64,000 nt of DNA from Silene conica (GCA_029255685.2 CM055314.2:1444399-1508398), one strand, 5' to 3'; shown: positions 1-12,160, numbered from the stretch's first letter. Notes: generated by a model not told the origin, from the sequence alone. Program-made: numbers and translations.

Positions 1-250
1 TTGAGCCAATAAACAGACCAAATAACATAAATAAAAACTTCTGCGGCTATTCAATATGGGCTTGGTGTTATGTTTCCTGTACCATAATACCGTGATTAAA
101 CGATATCTGTGGATGATAAGGATGTTTCTCTATAGCTTTTAATCTCATAATGTTGCTTGCATAACGCTTTATTGGTCTGATCCGTTGGGTTCCTCTGTTA
201 CTCTTTTAATGATACTGATTTCAGTAACTTTCTGTCATATCCTCCATAAG

Positions 251-3200
251 GTTTCAGAAATGAAGGCTGAATATTTCCCTCCCAAAGAAGACGTGATTTT
301 GCAGAATGAAGCTCCCACAGACCTGTATGTACTAGTCTCTGGTTCCATGGTGAGTATTTGAACTTAGACTGTGTTTTTCAAATACCTTTAAATCATGGAG
401 GGAAAATTTCACAACGCAGCAGTTTCCTAGACTATAAGCTCTTTATCCATTATGCAAATGCAACCATTTGGTAGTTGTTTTAAAAGTTGTATAATAGGTA
501 CTCCCTCCGCCCCACTCACTGTTTATCTATTCTTATTTTGGGTACCTCATTTGTTATCCTAAATATTTTGAGAATTTTTTTTATATGTAAAATGAACATC
601 TTGGTGCCAAAAGTAACAGAGAAATGAATGGGGCGAAGGGAGTACACATGGATCCACCAGTGATCGTAAGCGCAGAGCAGAGTTTCGCATGAGGCTTTGC
701 TGCATAATGCATACAAAAGGCTTTGTTGTGTGATGCGTACAAATGTTTTCTCTAAGTGAGAAAGATTAATTTACCTTCGAAATATTGAATCCATAATTCT
801 TTTTACTAGATCATTGTAGCTGTCATGTTTTGGCGTCTCATTTAAGCATTTTCTTTTCAGGATCTCATCGTACACAGAAATGGAGCTGAACAGGCAAGTC
901 TCTTAAAGATATGAGTCAATTTTTTTTTTTTTTTTTGCTAATGTCAGTGGGCAGTGGCTGTATGATAAGCTCCTATATTCTAACTCAGAAATGTATTCGC
1001 AGTATCAAAAAGATGTTAATGCAGGAGATGTCTGTGGAGAGATAGGTGTTCTTTGTTATAGACCACAGCTCTTTACAGTTCGCACAAAGAGATTATGTCA
1101 GCTTCTGCGCTTGAATCGTACTGCTTTTCTGAATTTAGTCCAGGCAAATGTTGGAGATGGAGCCATTATTATGAACAATGTACTAGAGGTAAGTATACTG
1201 GGTTCAAGACTTTTTGTTATCGCTGTTTCTTGCTCAAGTATAAATAGTCATTCTGAGCAGTAGCTAACTAATTGCCGAAATTTTAATTTCAGTTGATTCT
1301 AAATAATTGTCTAGAAATTAAAATTTGGCCCTAGTGGCGCTGATCTTTTTCTAAAGTTTAACACTCATGCTTCCTTCCAACTGGATTTTTTTTGGCAGAT
1401 TTTGGGTTTTGATTGTGTTACTACAAAAACTAATAATAACAGGGGGTACTAAGCAAACAAATTTCACTAAAATGTATAGTTTCGCAGAAGACCTATTGAT
1501 AAGGCAGTGTAAAAGACAATAAACACCCTAGAATGTTGAAATTTTTTGGTTGATGATTGATATACATTATTAGGATTACTTCTCTAGAGCTGTAATTCAT
1601 GTACTAACTTCTGATACTGAACATTATATGTGTGTGTGTGGGCCAGCATTTGAAAGAACAAAGTGATCCATTGATGCAATCTATTCTCCGAGATATAGAG
1701 AACATGTTAGCTCATGGTAGAATGGATTTGCCTCTCAGTTTATGTTTTGCTGCTGCGAGAGGGGATGAACCATTGCTGCAACATTTACTACGACGGGGCT
1801 CTGACCCAAATGAAGCAGACATTAATGGGCGCACTGCTCTGGTATGTGAAGCTTTCTCGTAGTTGCACAATTTTCATTATTGTTCAATAGTGGCTGAACC
1901 CAATATTTTATTAAATTGTGAACAATTTTATTAGACAAAAATTGTGAACTATAAATTTTCATCCTGAAAATTTGGCAAAATAGACAAAATATTGTAACTT
2001 TCGAGTGTCCTGCGAGCCCATTTGGTATAAGGTGGATACGTCAATGCGGATCATCTGGAATTCGCTGCTCTGTCTCACAAGTCACAATGATAAAGATTGT
2101 TAAATTTGAGTGTATGAGGCACTGGGAAAATTTTGCCTTTTGATTTTTAACATAAAGAGAAATCCCCCCTCCCTTTTTTCTCGTGCCATGTTTGTAAAAT
2201 TTTTCCGCTTGTTTTCATAAACAGCACATAGCTGCTGCAAATGGGAGTGAAAATTGTGCAGTTGTTCTCCTTGCATATGGGGCAGATCCAAACATCAGAG
2301 GTACTCTAGCAACAATCTTTATCCTATACTGTGTTATCTTTATAGAGATTATTCGAAATCCCATGTATGTTCGTGTCCAGCTTACACATTGACATCTTCG
2401 GGTGTTCACTTAGATATTCGTTTTCTAGTTCAAACTCTAGATCATTCAGTTTATAATTGGTATTGATTGGCAGTTTTAGCCTTAATCTCTGAGATGGGTC
2501 ATCCCATCCTAGTCTTGGTCATTGCTTCATAAATGTAGATCTTCGAAATCTTTATGAAGTGGTCGTGATGCGTTGTTACATCCTACATTTAACACCATTA
2601 TTATTATCATTACCGACCAGCACCGCAAAGAGGCAGTTGGAACAAGGAAGGGATGGGGTGGAGTCAATTATCTCCTGGAAGATCCTTACATTATTGCTGT
2701 GGAAAATGGACCCACTTAAGTGCAAAAAAGTTACCATAAAACCTTGTTTGTTAATACAACATATCCGTCACAAGCTGAAGACGGGTCAAGTAATACCCAA
2801 GTTGGTAGATAGGATTGCTAGGGAGTAGCATTATGCTTTTGTCTTATCTAACCATTTGGGTATTACTTGACCCGTCTTCAGCTTGTGACGGATATGTCCG
2901 TCTTCAATGAAATTTGTGTTGTTTATGCTTGTGTAAGGCTGCCTTGCACAAGAATCTGTGATAAGGTTTTTGGTTTGTTTCTCATCGAAGTATCAAACGT
3001 AGTCTTTTTCTCAAATGAATTTCTGAATATAGTAGTTTTTATTCAGACTCAGAAGGAAATGTCCCTTTATGGGATGCAGTAGCGGGGAGGCACGAGTCCT
3101 TGATCAAGCTACTCATTGACCAGGGTGCTACTCTAAGTTCTGGTGATGTGCCTCAATACGCCTGTTATGCAGTAGAGCAAGATAGCTTAGAGATTCTAAA

Positions 3201-4239
3201 GGACATTGTTCGGTATGGCGGTGATGTTACTATGGCCAAGAGCAATGGGTCCACTGCTCTTCATGCTGCCGTGTCTGGTGGAAATCCGAAAATAGTGAAG
3301 TTTCTTTTGAAGCAAGGTGCAGATGTCGACCAGCTTGATTCTCATGGATGGACCCCAAGGAGAGCGGCCAACTTTAACGCGAATGAAGAGATTAAGGCAC
3401 TATTTGTTTCGAAAGAAGAGGCTACTAGACAAGCGGTTGTAATTGTGCCTGAAAAGGAAGTTAGCCCTAAATCACTTAGGAAGACTCGAAGTAATAGTTC
3501 AATGGATCTCACCCCACGTTTGCGCGAAGTGACTTGGGCTGACCGCCAACCTAGACGTCGAGTTAACACATTTCGGAACTCTTTATTTGGGATCATGTCA
3601 GCTGCCGCTAGAGGTGAGCGTTTTTAGTTTCCATCTTCAGTATTCATTTCATGTTTAAGGCCCTGTTCTTTTCGGTTGAAACGAGCTGAACTGAATTAAT
3701 TGGAGTAGAGCTTAATTGAACTAAATTGAGTGGAACGGAGGTGAAGTGAATTTAGTTGAATTAAAAGTTAATTTTGTGAAGAGATTAACTGAACATAATT
3801 TATTGAACGTAAATAAAACTTAACGGAATACAACCCAGCAAAATTGAAAGGAGCTGAAATTAAGCCAGAAAGAACAGGGCCTAATACTAGCCTCTTCTTT
3901 CATGATTGGTTTTTGCCAAGACGCCGAGTTGCTAACATAAATTTAAAATTTGCAGCTGACCCAATGGCAGACGGGAATGGTTTCTCGAACTCCCCAACCT
4001 TTGGAAACCAAGTAGCGAGAGTGATTCTTAGATGCCCCGGGAAAGGAGAGGCTGCCAAACTTGTCATGTTGCCAGAGACCATTCAAGAATTGCTGGACAT
4101 GGGCTCCAAAAAGTTTGGGTGCCGCTGTACTAAAGTATTCACCTCAGATGGTGCTGAAGTGGATGAGATAGAGCTTGTTCGAGATGGTGATCAACTTTCT
4201 CTCATTTATGATGAAGAGGGTACTACGCCCAAAAGCTAG
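251..4239 (+). CDS. AKT1: AKT1-type inward K+ channel, C-terminal part (copy A)
   Basis: Seven exons are visible: 251-349, 861-893, 1003-1188, 1647-1841, 2225-2300, 3047-3613 and 3956-4239 (TAG). All join in frame into 479 residues; the membrane part lies beyond the left edge. In order the protein shows the cyclic-nucleotide-binding-like domain ([20 protein letters not shown], then [20 protein letters not shown]), about five ankyrin repeats (CFAAARGDEPLLQHLLRRG, TALHAAVSGGNPKIVKFLL) and a final KHA domain (VILRCPGKGEAAKLVMLPET). This order is typical of plant AKT1-class Shaker channels, which take up K+ across the plasma membrane, mainly in roots. Exon sizes 33, 186, 195 and 76 are identical to those of the downstream paralog. 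The second visible intron begins with GC (894) instead of GT. The first visible exon starts at an AAG acceptor, where the paralog has no intron. Family is certain; expression and substrate are inferred. Confidence 0.9.
501..642. mobile_element. Stowaway-type MITE in AKT1-A intron
   Basis: The ends read CTCCCTCCGCCCCACTCA and, inverted, ATGGGGCGAAGGGAG. A TA dinucleotide flanks each side (499-500 and 643-644), the Tc1/mariner target duplication. There is no coding capacity. It lies in the intron between the first two visible exons. Confidence 0.85.
2760..2896. repeat. Perfect 41-bp inverted repeat (MITE core) in AKT1-A intron
   Basis: Arms 2760-2800 and 2856-2896 are exact reverse complements over 41 bp with a 55-bp loop, so the intron RNA can form a long hairpin. 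The arm contains the words GACGGGTCAAGTAATACCC and CCGTCACAAG. These recur in a MITE family present about ten times here (for example near 7249, 36279, 38927, 51552, 55330 and 57715), whose outer end reads like ACAAATTCTCATT. Confidence 0.85.
3659..3881. mobile_element. Tourist-like MITE in last AKT1-A intron
   Basis: A 223-bp foldback element with termini GGCCCTGTTCTTTTCGG and CCAGAAAGAACAGGGCC, flanked by TAA on both sides. This is the target duplication and terminal motif of PIF/Harbinger (Tourist) MITEs. Five members occur in the window (also 5344, 17519, 54915 and 58887). Confidence 0.85.
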
Positions 4240-5343
4240 GGACGTTGTTGATAAACATCGTTATGACTTATGATCTCTCTACTCATCCCGAATGCTTAGA
4301 ATGCCGGTTGAAATGCCAAGGGACAAATTACATTGCTGTTGTACTCAGGATGGAAGCAAGGTCAGGCATCGACCCCCCCCCCCCCCCCCCCCCCCTTTTT
4401 TTCCGTCTGGGCCAATTTTGTCTGCGAAGGATAGAGTTCACCCTTGTTTTTCTTACTCACCACTCGCCACCCCCCTTCTATTTCTCTGCAGGAACTTCTG
4501 ATTGATTACAGAGTATTTTTTCTACGGTTTTTGGGGGAGTGACATGCAGAATTACGTTAATGCATATCTAAAATCGTCTTATACAAGTATCTGTAATTTT
4601 TTAGGTATATATATATGGCTATATGCTAAGGCAAGGACATGTCAGTATAACTGTAAAAATGTTATCTACCATAAACCTGGCTTATGATCAAGTGATCAAC
4701 TATTGTCATTCGGCAAGCTTGTTGTTAACCTGTTATATTTTGTTCACAAATTCTCATTTTAAACCGTCATTATTTACTTGCTAACACAGAGTATACTCTT
4801 CTGAAGATGTTAGTTGCTCGTAAATGTTGTACTCTCAAGTCTTAACTGATTTTTCACATTGTAGCAATGGCAAACAACTGAAGGTGTTTGTCCATTTTAA
4901 TCCGTTCTATGAGTTATTGGTGTAAATCAGAAGCATCTAACGTGATAAACCCAAATTATTAATACCCGTCACAAGGGAGATTTACTGTGTAATAAAATGA
5001 TGACTAGCTTTGGAGTTAACAAAACAATCCTAATTTCACCCGATTTAGGTCCTTCTGTTAATAGAAGATCCGATCCATGACCTCCACAAGTCCCGATCAT
5101 GAAACCAAACCCTAATCTGAACACCTTGGAGTCTTTAGAGCAACTTTGTCTTGGATCTTGTCCCAAAATTGAAAGAATAAAAAGTCCGCTTAAGGATACA
5201 ATTTATCTATCACAAATCCTCATTTGTGACAGGTGTTTCTGTTGCAAACTTACGACGGGTCAAATATTATCCATTTGAGTAAAAAGGACAAGTATTTTTA
5301 GATTTCCTATGGGTTGTCTTATCTAAACAAGTTGAAGAACTTA
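4240..5343. other. 3' flank of AKT1-A, no gene seen
   Basis: This holds the probable 3' UTR and spacer. A 23-base C run lies at 4373-4395 and is followed by T7. Around 4963-5280 are words of the ACAAATTCTCATT/GACGGGTCAA MITE family, probably a degenerate copy. No conserved reading frame is visible. Confidence 0.5.
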
Positions 5344-5627
5344 GGCCCTGTACTTTTGGACTGAAACTTAAGTGAACTGAACTGAACTTATAGGATCTGA
5401 ACTGAACTGAACTGAACTTATAGGAACTGAACTGAACTTATAGGAACTGAACTTAACTGAACTTATAGGAACTGAACTGAACTGAACTTATAGGAACTGA
5501 ACTGAACTTATAGGAACTGAACTGAACTGAACTGAACTTATAGGAACTGAACTGAACTTAACTTATAGGATTTGAACTAAACTTATAAAATCCGAACTTA
5601 ATTTACTTTATTTTAATTTAAGTTAAC

Positions 5628-5679
<52 letters not shown>

Positions 5680-5734
5680 GTTATTGTTATTGTTATTATT
5701 GTTTTTATTATTATTATTATTATTGTTGTTGTTG

Positions 5735-5765
<31 letters not shown>

Positions 5766-6435
5766 CCAATAGATGATATTGATAAAAAATTAGTCTAAAA
5801 CACAAGGTAGTTTAAAATATTTTCAACTTTATATATAATGGTTTGTTCATAGTTCATACATTATACTACAATTACATTACGATAAAAATAATTCACTATT
5901 ACAATTTCTCTAACCATTTATTTTCTTAACAATGGTGATGAAGAAACTGATTAATGGGAGAGTGATAATTGGTGAGGTTGAGGGCGTCGTATGATGAGTT
6001 GTTGTTTTTTGGCATTAATGAGGATGATAGTTTGGCATTAATTAGATAGTAAAAGACGGGTAAATTATTAATGAGTTGGTTTTTTATAGATGACGTGTAT
6101 CGAATAATTAAAGCGAAATGTTTGTATCGGTTGTTAGAAATAATACTCCGTATATAACTTTTATTAATTGAGTTTATATGAACTGAACTTATAAGAACTG
6201 AACTGAACTGAACTGAACTTATAGGAACTGAACTGAACTTATATGAACTGAACTGAACTGAACTGAACTTATAGGAACTGAACTGAACTGAACTTATAGG
6301 ATCTGAACTGAACTGAACTTATAGGAACTGAACTGAACTTATAGGAACTGAACTGAACTGAACTGAACTGAACTGAACTTATAGGATCGGAAGTGAACTT
6401 AAGTTAAGTGACTTGAAGTCCAAAAGAACAGGGCC
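5344..6435. mobile_element. Expanded Tourist-like MITE with internal minisatellite
   Basis: The ends GGCCCTGTACTTTTGGACTG and GTCCAAAAGAACAGGGCC are flanked by TTA on both sides. Compared with the ~223-bp relatives it has grown to 1.09 kb. Both subterminal regions (about 5362-5600 and 6180-6400) consist of tandem ACTGAACT/TATAGGA words, and the centre holds a long TTA microsatellite. The right arm is roughly an unreversed repeat of the left, so the growth is by slippage inside the element. Confidence 0.85.
5623..5765. repeat. TTA/TTG trinucleotide microsatellite
   Basis: Nearly pure TTA repeats interrupted by TTG runs, inside the expanded Tourist element. On the other strand it reads as a poly-Asn frame, which is an artefact of the repeat. 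Confidence 0.95.
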
Positions 6436-8042
6436 TTAGCTCGTTAGAAGTTGCGATGGATATATCTGTCGCAAGTGAGGCTTATCGTTTATCTATAAGA
6501 ATCGGGCACCTTTTAAAGAGCTTGCAATGTCACTCTAGTCTTTCTTTTTTCAGCCAAGCAAGCTCAATGATGCTTATTAGAAGCCTTTTTGGTCTCTTCA
6601 TGCATAAATAATCTTAGAGCTAGCAAACTAGCAAAGATGTTTTAATGCTTTATTACTTTTTAGATTGTCGTTTTCTATTTTATGTAAGACGTTGTAGTCG
6701 TTTATTCGTATTCTTTTTTGAGTCACTTGTGGCCTTGGATGTTGCTTTGCACACACCAATTAAATCCCTTGAACTATATAAACCAAGGGAGCCAGCATTG
6801 TAACATCTTATCTATATTAATACAAGAACATTTTATATAATTTCGTGCTTTTATATTATCACACCCATTTTCATTAATTTTTTATTTTAAATAAATGAAA
6901 GACCCGCCACAAAAATATGGAATATTATTTATGAAAAACCAACTTTGTTAATAGAATTTTATCGAATAATCAATACAAAACTTCAATGAATCATTAAACT
7001 CAATTCCATATATTATGCAAAAATTATACAATATGAGAATGAAGAATTTTCCCAATAATCCACATAGTTTATCAATAATAAAAAAGTAAAATAAAAAAAA
7101 TGAACAAAAAACATTGTTAGACAACAAAAATATAAATGATAAGACAAATAACGTTACTATATTTATTTTCAAGTTTTTAACTCTAACATTTTGACCATCA
7201 TACTAGCAAATTTTCGAGAAATTACTAAATTTGAACTATATAAACCACACAAATTCTTATTTGCAACGGCACTATCCGTCGCAAGCTTGTGACGGATACC
7301 GTTTCCTCTTACAAAATACCCACTTTTTCTCTATTTCCAACACTATTCATGGGGTCCCCTTTCTCCACTAACTCATTTTCTATCCATTTTATCTCACAAA
7401 ATATCCGTCACAAATGGTGACCCGTCGCAAGCAAGACTTACTATATAAACCAAGGAGCCCAGATCGATCCCAAATTTCATCCGAACCGTTGAGAAGTAAT
7501 GAACCTCTATTTCTTTTTGAGAAATGGAGAGGATTCTTACTCGTTTGACATGCCATTGATAAGTTAACGGCAGTGCATGTGTTGATTTTAGTTTATAACA
7601 ATGGCTTCTAAATTTAAATAAGATTTTTAGTTTTTAAAATCGTTTTATTGAATCATCAAATTTTTTTTTAGAAAAATGGTCTCTCGATAACGTCAACGAG
7701 AGACCTCTCACATATAAAAGATAATATTCTATTTTTCTTTTCTTTTTATATTATGTCTCTCACTAACCTAGCGAAAAACGGTCTCTAGATGACTTACTGT
7801 TGAATCATTATTATGAAATAAATCCATATAACTATTGATTTTAGCTTATAAAATTATAACTAGATAGGTCAATGTCATAATTTCGATTCATGTCTCAATC
7901 TAAATCTATATGACGGTTGTACATAAGGGTTATGGAGTAATATTCTATCAAATATGTACCAATTTTTATTTAGTGATAATGTAAACAATAGAATAATAGA
8001 ACATGAACATGGATAAGTCAATTCATTTTATTTTTTGGTGTT
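6436..8042. other. AT-rich spacer with a MITE copy
   Basis: No gene is seen. At 7249-7438 is a member of the ACAAATTCTYATT family, with the words CTATCCGTCGCAAGC and, at its far end, GACCCGTCGCAAGCAAGAC. A second stub is at about 6440-6495. The phrase AACTATATAAACCAAG occurs three times, near 6773, 7231 and 7440, suggesting small duplications. Confidence 0.5.
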
Positions 8043-8504
8043 GATCAGACTATTCCTACTTACAGTTGGGTTAATCTCCAGGGAAATACTGAAGACAATT
8101 TAATGGATTAACCCCTCTCAAGTTTGTCTTTTTCATTCGCAAGAGTCAGAAATCGAGCTTCTGGTTATTTATTTAAGAGCCGAGGGTCCTTACCACTCAC
8201 AAATAGGTCAATTCAAGAGGCAACGAAGATGGTGGAGAATCATACAACACGACCTTTTCTTGTTTTGGAAAGCGTGATCAGAGTATTCCTACACACAGTT
8301 GGGTTAATCTCCAACGAAATACTGAAGGCAATTTAATAGTTTAACCTCTCTCAAATTTCGCGTTTTCATTCGCAAGTCAGAAATCGAGCTTCCGGCTATT
8401 TATTTAAGAGCTGAGAATCCTTACCGCTCACAAATGGGTCAATTCGAGAGGATACGAAGAAGGTGGAGAATCATACAACACGACCTTTTCTTGTTTTGGA
8501 AAGC
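8043..8504. repeat. Direct tandem duplication, two ~231-bp units
   Basis: Unit 1 (8043-8274) and unit 2 (8275-8504) align throughout, from GATCAGA..ATTCCTAC to CTTGTTTTGGAAAGC, with roughly one difference per ten bases. This is a plain segmental tandem duplication with no recognisable protein. Confidence 0.9.
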
Positions 8505-8794
8505 CATTTTATTATTCATTGAGTTGATTAGTTGGTAGAATTTGCACAAGTTTAAGCTCAATAATCTCTTTAATAATGCAAAGTTACTATTAGTTTCTAA
8601 TAATCCGTAAGCAAATTTAATCAATTTCTATAACCACATATTGAAAACCAAAAGAAGTGATGTCTTAGTCCTTATCACGAAAGCTACAAAACTATTGATG
8701 TTTTTTTTAATATATCTAGAACACGACATTATGTTAAAATAGTATTACCCATTAAAAGTGGACTTTTGGAGCAAATGAATGAGTACGAGAATTA

Positions 8795-9480
8795 ATTACA
8801 TTTTCACAAATACTCATCGAAGATGGCCAACATCCATCATAAGCCGAAAACGGATAGCACCTCTCTCATATAATGCAAGTTATATTTAGGGCCGTAAGTG
8901 ATATGAGTCGGCTCATAGAGCCCTCGGAATCAGCTCGGCTCGAAATCGGTCAAAACTAATTCCGAACCGCGGTGGTCCAAATCCGAGCCGATTCCGAGTT
9001 TAGTAGAGCTCGGAATCGGAATTTCGTTTAGGCTCATTTTATCTATTATTTTTAGTTGTTTTGTCATTTTGTAATTGTTTTTTTCCTAAAAAACGTCATT
9101 TTAGCATTTATAATCATATGTTTCTTATATTTGCATTTTTATTAAAAGATATTTATTTTAAATTTGATTTAAACGTTAAGAAAATAAAGATTTAACCGAA
9201 CTCGAATAGTGCTCGAGCCTAATCTGAGCTGATTATAAGCTTTGATTTTTTAAGCTCGGATAATTCCGAGCCGATTCCGAGCTCAAGCTCAAGGTTCCGA
9301 GCCGATTCCAAGCCCACCCGAGCTCGAGCTCAAATCGGCTCGGTTACACCCCTAGTTACACTATTCATAAATTGCTCCATCTTCTCCCACTTGCATATCC
9401 ACTCGCTTTATTGTGAAAATAAAGTATCCGTCTTCAACTTATGACAGATATATCCGTTACAAACAATACTCTTTGTTACA
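8795..9480. mobile_element. MITE (ACAAAT..CTCAT family) split by a hAT-like MITE
   Basis: The flanks (about 8795-8886 and 9355-9480) together match the intact copy at 38927-39108: CCTCTCWCATAATGCAAGTT, then CCACTTGCATRTCCACT, then AAGTATCCGTCTTCAACTT. The interruption at 8887-9354 begins TAGGGCCGTAAG and ends GTTACACCCCTA. It is rich in GAGCTCGG words and is flanked by near-identical 8-mers (GTTATATT and GTTACACT), as for hAT elements. So this is an element inside an element. Confidence 0.7.
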
Positions 9481-9769
9481 ATTTGAATATGCACATCATC
9501 TACTCATATCCATTATTGTATATAAATTTGTATTGAATGTAAACAACTCATTGGCGGCAAATCCAGGATGATCTTGATGTGGCAAAGTTTTTAAATTAAT
9601 ATTCTAGTTTCATTTCATCCATATTGTTTTTGTTTTTATTTTTGTTTTTAATATATTAATGCAAATTATAAATAACTTTATTTCTTCGATTTGAAGAATA
9701 TAGAATACTTTAATAATGATTAATGATGGAAACAGAAATTGAAGGACTACTTCGTTACGTGTGTATCAC

Positions 9770-10090
9770 AACTATGATTATACACCCAGATGTATATGAG
9801 TATCGTACATCTAATACAAATTTAATTGAGCTTATATGCAATTTTTTTTGAGCTTTTAACAAATTTTTCTTGCACTATAATATTTTAGTGTTAAAATTAA
9901 ATTTTTTGAGTTTTATATGTACTATTTTTTAGTTTCAATATAATGTTTGAGTAACAATTTTTTTATAAAGACGCTCAAATTCTTTTCGATAAAACTCGTA
10001 AAATATATATATAAACTCAAATTCTTTGTTATAAAGCTCAAAATCTATACTATCAACTGTATATATCTGCTTATATAATCTTCTAATTGC
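9770..10090. mobile_element. AT-rich non-autonomous element (GAGCTTTT family)
   Basis: It shares the words TGAGTATCGTACATCTAATA, AATTGAGCTTAT and TAAAACTC with the inverted copy at 20097-20354. Related stretches occur near 16200-16480, 19720-19950 and 37330-38095. The ends resemble GATTATACACCCAGATGTAT. It looks like a dispersed MITE family with no coding capacity; its class is not assigned. Confidence 0.5.
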
Positions 10091-10352
10091 GTGTGTATTA
10101 ACAACCAATTATTTTGTTGCTCTAGTGAATTGAATAGATGGAAGTTTAACTTTTCTAAACAAAAAATATAACCTAAATTAAATTTATAGGGGCTTAACTT
10201 TTATGAACCTATAGAAAGTTCAACTGCACTTAACTTATGATTTTAATTCTTATAAACTGAACTTACATACAAAAGTTTAACCTTTTTAAACTGAATGTAT
10301 AAGATCTTAACTTTTCTAAATTAAACGGATCTTAATTTAAATTGACTTAATT

Positions 10353-10431
10353 TAATTTCAAATAATAATAATAACAACAACAACAACAACAACAATAATA
10401 ATAATAATAATATTACTATTGTTATTATTAT
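10353..10431. repeat. AAT/ACA trinucleotide microsatellite
   Basis: A run of ATA, ACA and AAT trinucleotides just upstream of the satellite array. It is followed at 10437-10560 by a stretch homologous to the left end of the element at 49176 (TTTTACATACGAATTTTAC). Confidence 0.9.
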
Positions 10432-11341
10432 TAGGGTCGTGGTCTTTTACATACGAATTTTACTCTTTCACATACGAATCTTACAATATACCGTTCTCAT
10501 TTTTTCATTCCCTCACCCAATTGATTATTTTCTCCCTTCCCTTATCTCCCTTCACCACAAGTCACCACCACCACCACTTTCGATAAGTCGCCGACAAACC
10601 TTACTTCGGCTTACCTCACACCACCACCTTCGATAAGTCGCCGTCAAAATTCTCGAAATTCGCACCTTAGTGCTTTAATACGATATAAAAATGACTCAAG
10701 GTGTTAAAATTGGTGTACCGTTTAAAATAGACAGGTTTAGAGGCCGCACCATTACTTTAAAATTCGTGTTTGAAATAGACAAAATAACTTATATATTTTA
10801 TTTTATGTTGTTCTGTGAAAAATCCAAGCATCCAATATTTATTATAGGATATATGCCTATAGACAAGGATTCAGAAAAAAATCTTCAGGGTTCAAAAATG
10901 ATGCAAAAAACCGATTTTGATGGTTATTATCCAGGTTTTTTACGCCGAGATGGTCCGGGTATTAAAATTCTCAAAATTTGCAACATAGTGCCTTAATATC
11001 ATATAAAAATGACTCAAGGTGTTAAAACTGCCGTTCGGTTTAAAATAGACACGTTTAGAGGCCGTAACATTACTTTGAAGACTGTGTTTGAAATAGACAA
11101 AATAACTTATATAATTTATTCTATGTTGTTCTGTGAAAAATTCGATCATCCAATATTTATTATATGATATAAGGAGTTTATAGACAAGGATTCCGAAAAA
11201 AAATCTTCCGGGTTAAAAAATGATGCAAGGAGCCGATTTTGAAGGTTATTATCCACATTTTTTAGGTTGACAAGGTTCGGGCAAAAAAATTCTCGAAATT
11301 CGCACCATAGTGCCTTAATACCATATAAAAATGACTCAAGG

Positions 11342-11701
11342 TCGATCCAACTTACGGAGTTCCAAACAAGATCGATCCCTAGTGTACTTGGTTAAGATCT
11401 TACGCTCCGCCTGAGGATTATTCCAAAACAAATATGATATGTGTCCACCAAAGCTCGGAATAACATCATGAACCAAAGGGCCTCCAGAAACGGGCCCAGT
11501 CAACAACCAACTCATCATATCCTTCCCTCTGGCTCTAATCTTTTTCCTAGGGTCAACTCCAGAACTGCTTGAACCCTCGCTATACCTCTCAAATCTGCCA
11601 CCCTTCCCCCTCGTAACTCTTAAAACAGAAGTAGCCTCCTCCTCCCTAACTGCCTCCTCTTCCGGCTCATCCTCCTCACCCGGCTCCTCCTCCGATTGCA
11701 A
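11342..11701 (-). pseudogene. Plant mobile domain (PMD) protein fragment
   Basis: A minus-strand frame of about 120 codons. It has an acidic Glu-rich N-terminus, a basic linker (GVDPRKKIRARGKD) and then GPVSGGPLVHDVIPSFGGHI followed by SYLFWNN. That resembles the start of the aminotransferase-like plant mobile domain (GP..GGP.D...L.SF..H.A..IW), found both in MAIN/MAIL-type host proteins and in Mutator-like transposons. The frame reaches the edge of the insertion, so most of the domain is missing. It is a captured or truncated transposon gene, not a functional protein as it stands. Confidence 0.55.
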
Positions 11702-11950
11702 ATCCTCCTGCTCAAGTACCTCCCTCTCGTACTCAGCAAACTCATCTGCAAAAAAGTCCCCCTAAATGGGCACAGACACCTCAACAGTACCAACACTACT
11801 AGTTCCAACTTTGATATTCACCTTCTGACGCCGATAGGAAGCATGAAGTTTCGTTCGACGAGAGTTGTCATTGCTAGACATCTACAAAAATTGAAATCAA
11901 TTGTCTTAATTGACTATACAACTGGAGATGGGTTGTCATATAAACAGTAT

Positions 11951-12112
11951 TTTACGGTTTAGGGTTTAGGTTTTAGGGTTTAGGGTTTACGGTTTAGGCT
12001 TTCGGGTTTATGGTTTAGGGTTTAGGGTTTCGGTTTCCGTTTAGGGTTTCCAGGCTCGTGTTTAGGGTTTCGGGTTACGGTTTAGGGTTTAGTAATTAGG
12101 GTTTGTTTAGGG
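11951..12112. repeat. Interstitial telomere-like repeats
   Basis: A tract of perfect TTTAGGG heptamers mixed with variants such as TTTACGG, TTTCGGG and TTTAGGC. TTTAGGG is the usual plant telomere unit. It lies inside the PMD insertion and came with it, or expanded there. Confidence 0.9.
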
Positions 12113-12160
12113 ATACGTAAGGAAAACAATTTAAAAAAAAAAAAAAAAAAAAAAGGGATT

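Noticed and set aside
5623-5805. Minus-strand frame encoding poly-Asn
   Set aside because: It is the TTA microsatellite inside a Tourist element; no start context or homology.
10691-10996. 101-codon frame beginning MTQGVKIG
   Set aside because: It is one satellite unit; neighbouring units lack the same full frame and no domain is recognisable. Kept only as a finding about the array.
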